Of a DNA stretch of 64,000 nt, positions 60,900 through 64,000 are shown in pieces. A model generated the notes under the pieces. The model was not told where the DNA came from. It ran no database searches and was given only the letters and a program-made list of their open reading frames with translations. This DNA is from JARFQW01 sp963842955 (GTDB taxonomy: Bacteria > Pseudomonadota > Gammaproteobacteria > Steroidobacterales > XN24), in the NCBI GenBank assembly GCA_963842955.1, contig CAWJIJ010000002.1:248001-312000 (forward strand), in the 5' to 3' direction. A program made the position numbers and the translations under genes. Numbering within the stretch: the first letter of the stretch is position 1; each line of letters begins with the position of its first letter.

Positions 60900-61227
60900 G
60901 GGGTATGGCATCCGCGGGTTCTTTGAGCCCTGCATGGGGGATCGCCGCCAAATGGCGACCCAGCAGGCTGGGGAGAGGCAGGGCGCCGGCCAGGGGGGTG
61001 GACAGGGAGTCTGCAATCAGCGCCTGTTTCAAACCCTGAAGGAACAGATCCCTTGCCAGCCGCCGTCGCCGGGCCTCTGGCAGGTCACGGCCGCGGTCGC
61101 GGGCCGGACCCGACTCGATGTCGCCGGCAGAGCTCATCGAGACCGCGGAAAGCCTATGTGGATCAGAAGACTCGATGGCTGGCGGGTGTGAACAACTGGC
61201 GGGTGAGTGCTGACAGGGCGCCGACAT
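60889..61227 (-). CDS. Small protein of unknown function downstream of a Fur box
   Basis: The 112-residue protein starts at an ATG 18 bases after the Fur box, with GGAG upstream. The N-terminal 40 residues are Ser/Pro/His-rich (MSAPCQHSPASCSHPP); the rest is helical: LPEARRRRLARDLFLQGLKQ and ALPLPSLLGRHLAAIPHAGL. It is coupled to the next gene by an 11-base overlap. I cannot assign a function; iron starvation response is inferred from the promoter element. Confidence 0.6.
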   Translation of the reverse strand: MSAPCQHSPASCSHPPAIESSDPHRLSAVSMSSAGDIESGPARDRGRDLPEARRRRLARDLFLQGLKQALIADSLSTPLAGALPLPSLLGRHLAAIPHAGLKEPADAIPHGS

Positions 61228-61244
61228 AGTGGGATCTCCGTAAT

Positions 61245-61263
61245 GCGAATGATTCCCATTATT
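61245..61263 (-). promoter_or_regulatory. Fur box
   Basis: GCGAATGATTCCCATTATT matches the 19-bp Fur consensus GATAATGATAATCATTATC at 13 positions, in an AT-rich island. It lies 18 bases before the ATG of the small operon at 60612-61227 and more than 60 bases from the LysR 3' end, so the small operon is the likely target. Confidence 0.75.
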
Positions 61264-61327
61264 ATTTAATTTGGCGGGATGTCAACAAGAAGGTTCCGGA
61301 GCCCTTTAGGAAGTTTCGTCGCCGCAC

Positions 61328-62566
61328 TCAATATGCCCCGGGGCTCAGGCCGGCATGACGGTCGCTAGACCTGTTTCCGGCCAGGCTCTCCCTGGTCTTG
61401 GCGCCCGTCCCGGGTCGAGGCCTGAAAGAAACCACGGAACTGACTGCTGCACTTCCCGTTGCGCCCGAAACGCCGACCCGGATCCAGTCTGCGGAAGGGG
61501 ACTGCGCGCGGCGGAGTTCCCGGTAGTCAGCGGCCATCTTGCCCGCCAGGCCGGGGGTCACTCGGCCGTCACTTCCTCGGCACAGCGACCCTTCAACGGC
61601 AGGGAGAATCCCGGCGAGCAGCGACTCGACCTCGGCCTGGTTTGCAGTCTCCAGCGCCCGACGGACCGTGTGTTCTTCCAGGTGCGGCGCAAACAGTTCG
61701 ATGAAGTGATACATGTACTGCTTGAGCACGGCGTCCCGGCGGAACCCGATCCATGTCGTGCATCGCGGAAACAGGCCGGCGGCATCCAGCCCGACGAGGC
61801 CGCTGTCCGTCGGGCAGTCCTCGGCCATGGCGGCGACGATGCCGATGCCCATGCCGAGGCTGACATAGGTCTTGATCACGTCGGCGTCCCGGGCGGTGAA
61901 CGCAATCTTCGGTTCCAGCCCCTTTGCCGCAAAAGCGCGTTTCAGGCTGGAGCCGCCTTCGAAGCTGAAGACGTACGTCACCAGGGGAAAGGGCGCAAGT
62001 TCCTCCAGGGTCGGGCGCCGCCGAAGGGAAGCCAGTTCATGATCATCCGGGACGAGGATGACTCGGTCCCACCGATAGCAGGGCAGCAGTACCAGGTCGG
62101 GGAAGCGTGCGGTGGATTCCGAGGAAATCGCAAAGTCGATCAGCCGCTTGTCCATGAGCTCCGACAGCTGCTCCGAGGTTCCCTGGTGGATGTCCAGGCT
62201 TACGTCGGGAAAACGGGCGCGCAGCTTCCGGATCACTTCGGGCAGCACGTACTTGGCCTGGGTGTGGGTGGTGCCGATCGCGAGGCGGCCGCTTTCTTCG
62301 CCATAGATGTTGGGTGAGATGCCCTTGATGGCCTCGACCTCGCGCATGATGATCGAGGCCCGGCGAACGATCTCCTCGCCTTCGGCCGTCAGTCCCTCCA
62401 GACTCTTGCCCTTGCGCACGAACAGACTCAGCCCGAGTTCCTGCTCGAGCAGGCGGAGCTGCTTGCTGACCCCTGGCTGCGAAGTGAACAGGCGCTCGGC
62501 GGCGGCCGTCATGTTCAGGCCGTTTTCCGCCACGGCAAGCAAGTACCGGAGCTGCTGCAATTTCAT
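61328..62566 (-). CDS. CysB-like LysR-family regulator with unusual C-terminal tail
   Basis: From the ATG at 62566 the N-terminal winged HTH reads LQQLRYLLAVAENGLNMTAA and LFTSQPGVSKQLRLLEQELG, a very CysB-like pattern. The effector domain contains LAIGTTHTQAKYVLPEVIRK (the CysB sulfate/OAS pocket region), KRLIDFAISSES and ADVIKTYVSLGMGIGIVAAM. CysB proteins control sulfur assimilation and are about 324 residues. Here the frame runs to about 412 with an Arg/Pro/Ser-rich tail. Removing one G near 61613 would give GFSLPLKGRCAEEVTAE and a stop at 61558, a more natural end. Confidence 0.88.
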   Translation of the reverse strand: MKLQQLRYLLAVAENGLNMTAAAERLFTSQPGVSKQLRLLEQELGLSLFVRKGKSLEGLTAEGEEIVRRASIIMREVEAIKGISPNIYGEESGRLAIGTTHTQAKYVLPEVIRKLRARFPDVSLDIHQGTSEQLSELMDKRLIDFAISSESTARFPDLVLLPCYRWDRVILVPDDHELASLRRRPTLEELAPFPLVTYVFSFEGGSSLKRAFAAKGLEPKIAFTARDADVIKTYVSLGMGIGIVAAMAEDCPTDSGLVGLDAAGLFPRCTTWIGFRRDAVLKQYMYHFIELFAPHLEEHTVRRALETANQAEVESLLAGILPAVEGSLCRGSDGRVTPGLAGKMAADYRELRRAQSPSADWIRVGVSGATGSAAVSSVVSFRPRPGTGAKTRESLAGNRSSDRHAGLSPGAY

Positions 62567-63194
62567 TGGGTCCTGATCTCCCGCCCGGTAACGCCGGCAA
62601 GGTGGCCGGCCCCGCGCCCGCGGGCCATTCGCTCTGCCTGTCTGAGCGGCGCAGGCAGGCAGATACGGTTTTCGGCTGCCGACATACACCGCGGCCATGC
62701 CCGCTCATCCTTCCCAAATCGGCTACCGGGGGTCAAGTCGCGGCATGCGAGAAGTCCGCCCAGGCCACGATGCATTCATTACTTCCGACCCCTGGCAAGC
62801 CGCTCTAGCCTGCGGAGCCTGTCTTGTGGCGATCGCGATGCCGGACTGTCCGCTGCTTGGAAATCCTCGAATTAGTGCGTGGGTTCGCATGGGCGGCGGC
62901 TAGGTTGCGCTCAGAAAAAGGCGGCTTCTGTTCGCCGAGGGCGCCCGGTCCCTCATGCAAAGCGGCGCGACCCCGGAGCCGCTGTTTGATCCGGATACGA
63001 TAACCGCCGGCCACACCGGCGAGGCATCCGTCTCTCATGTCTGGAGTCTCCGGGCTCTCGCCCGATAGGCGATCCGGGTTGGTCACGGCGACCCCGTATT
63101 CGGAGTGACTGGCACCCGGTGGATCCTTGGCGGCCCCGGCTGCGAACTTAAAGCCCTCGTCTCTTATTTTGGCGTCCACCCGAGGTAGCGTTCC
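62567..63194. other. Long stretch with no supported gene
   Basis: Between the LysR and PfpI genes no frame shows recognisable domains. The longest minus-strand frame (62805-63179) encodes an Arg/Gly-rich sequence without family features, and no good ribosome-binding site precedes it. Regulatory sites for the two flanking genes may lie here, but none is evident. Confidence 0.55.
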
Positions 63195-63903
63195 ATGCCG
63201 AGCATCCTGATCGTACTAACATCCCACGACCGCCTTGGCGATACCGGGGAGAAAACCGGTTTCTGGCTGGAGGAGTTCGCCGCTCCCTACTATGTCTTCC
63301 GGGATGCCGGTCTGGACATCACCCTCGCCTCGCCGGCGGGTGGCCAGCCGCCGCTGGATCCCAAGAGCGGTGAAGCCGATGCCCAGACGGAAGCGACCCG
63401 CCGTTTTCAGGCAGATGCCGGGGCGCAGGAGGCTCTCGCCAATACCCTGCCCCTGGGTTCGGTGGACCCCGCCGGATTCGACGCCGTCTTTTATCCGGGC
63501 GGCCATGGCCCCTTGTGGGATCTTGCCGGGGACCCGGATTCGATCCGTCTGATCGAGACGTTCTGGGCCGATGACAAGGTCGTTGCGGCGGTATGCCACG
63601 CGCCCGCCGTGCTCCTGCAGGTGCGGGATACGACGGGCGAGCGCCCTGGTGGCGGGGCGCCAGGTGACGGGCTTCACCAACGACGAGGAGGCCGCCGTGA
63701 ATCTCACCGACGTGGTCCCCTACCTGCTGGAGGATGAACTCAAGGCCCACGGTGGCGTGTTTTCCCGGGCCGAACCCTTCGCTGCCTGGATCCGCCGCGA
63801 CGGGCTGCTGATTACCGGACAGAACCCGGCATCCTCCGAGCCCGTTGCCCACGAGGTTTTGGAGGCCCTGGGGCTCGGGGCCGGCGAAATCGCGGGCGCG
63901 TAG
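63195..63903 (+). pseudogene. DJ-1/PfpI-family protein (HSP31-like), one frameshift
   Basis: Two frames join to make one protein of about 235 residues. The first gives PSILIVLTSHDRLGDTGEKT, FYPGGHGPLWDLAGDPDS and the nucleophile elbow VAAVCHAPAVLLQV with the catalytic Cys. At the C run 63644-63646 an extra C breaks the frame; the other frame gives LVAGRQVTGFTNDEEAAV, EDELKAHGGVFSRAE and DGLLITGQNPASSEPVAHE. The Glu-Cys-His site and the lid are intact. HSP31-like enzymes have glyoxalase III or deglycase activity and respond to stress. The single indel is probably a consensus error. Confidence 0.85.
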
Positions 63904-63944
63904 ACGCGCGCGCGGGGCGCGGACAACGCGCTATCATCCGCGGC

Positions 63945-64000
63945 ATGACAGATACGGATACCGGCCAGGAGAGTTCAGGGGCGCTGCTATGGGCGTTCGT
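63945..64000 (+). CDS. Start of a further gene, cut by the window edge
   Basis: An ATG at 63945 opens a frame that stays open to the window end (MTDTDTGQESSGALLWAF). The switch from polar to hydrophobic residues hints at a membrane protein, but nothing more can be said. Confidence 0.4.
   Translation, partial: MTDTDTGQESSGALLWAF

Noticed and set aside
62805..63179. 124-residue minus-strand reading frame in the LysR-PfpI gap
   Set aside because: No domain, no ribosome-binding site and an Arg/Gly-rich composition expected from GC-rich non-coding DNA.
1..64000. CRISPR arrays, IS elements, integrases, tRNA or rRNA genes
   Set aside because: I looked for regular short repeats, transposase or integrase motifs and RNA gene signatures and saw none.

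Overview
The window is GC-rich, densely coded chromosome, apparently from a free-living, probably marine gammaproteobacterium. The evidence is the TrkA/TrkH potassium system, TatABC, an LpxH-like Gram-negative outer-membrane enzyme, CysB-type and TetR regulators, a Fur box, NrtS, an M2-family lipoprotein peptidase and an acyclic-terpene (atu-like) catabolic cluster. I found no rRNA, tRNA, CRISPR array, phage block or insertion sequence. The exact lineage cannot be fixed from the sequence alone.

Layout. 1-14.6 kb: mostly plus-strand small housekeeping and stress genes (NTF2-like, GFA, trxC, GNAT, VOC, GST, DUF389, nrtS, apt, cupin, YfcE, RidA, UPF0145, DUF427, GGCT, tal, a TPR-oxygenase, comB). 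14.6-22.7 kb: Na/Pi symporter, ppk2, an encapsulated-ferritin-type protein overlapping a FieF-like cation exporter, small membrane proteins, an EamA exporter and an acyltransferase. 22.7-26.4 kb: a divergent pair for peptide use (M2 peptidase lipoprotein and POT transporter). 26.5-34.8 kb: a looser, more degenerate region with a GST, a Tat-lipoprotein amidase, a class III cyclase flanked by two copies of an 84-bp repeat, a GFA protein, a broken TPR/FlgO-type gene and a decayed gene remnant. 34.8-38.1 kb: dtd-tatABC and a TRAP solute receptor. 38.3-50.5 kb: envelope genes, TRAP permeases, LOG-type hydrolase, trkA-trkH, uvrD and two Sel1-type paralogues. 50.5-60.6 kb: an acyl-CoA cluster (ligase, two acyl-CoA dehydrogenases, biotin-dependent carboxylase alpha and beta, hydratase, SDR) with a divergent TetR gene. 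Its content and order match the atu citronellol/geraniol pathway. 60.6-64 kb: a two-gene Fur-box operon, a CysB-like regulator, a DJ-1/PfpI gene and the start of one more gene.

A repeated theme is broken reading frames. At least eight otherwise well-conserved genes are split by single-base indels, mostly in short G or C runs, and two carry in-frame stops. Most are probably consensus sequence errors. The decayed remnant at 34.1-34.5 kb and the nonsense codon at 33132 look more like real decay. The most interesting biology is the EncFtn/FieF overlapping pair without a nearby encapsulin shell gene, the atu-like cluster with an extra acyl-CoA dehydrogenase in place of atuG, and the uncharacterised Fur-box operon.
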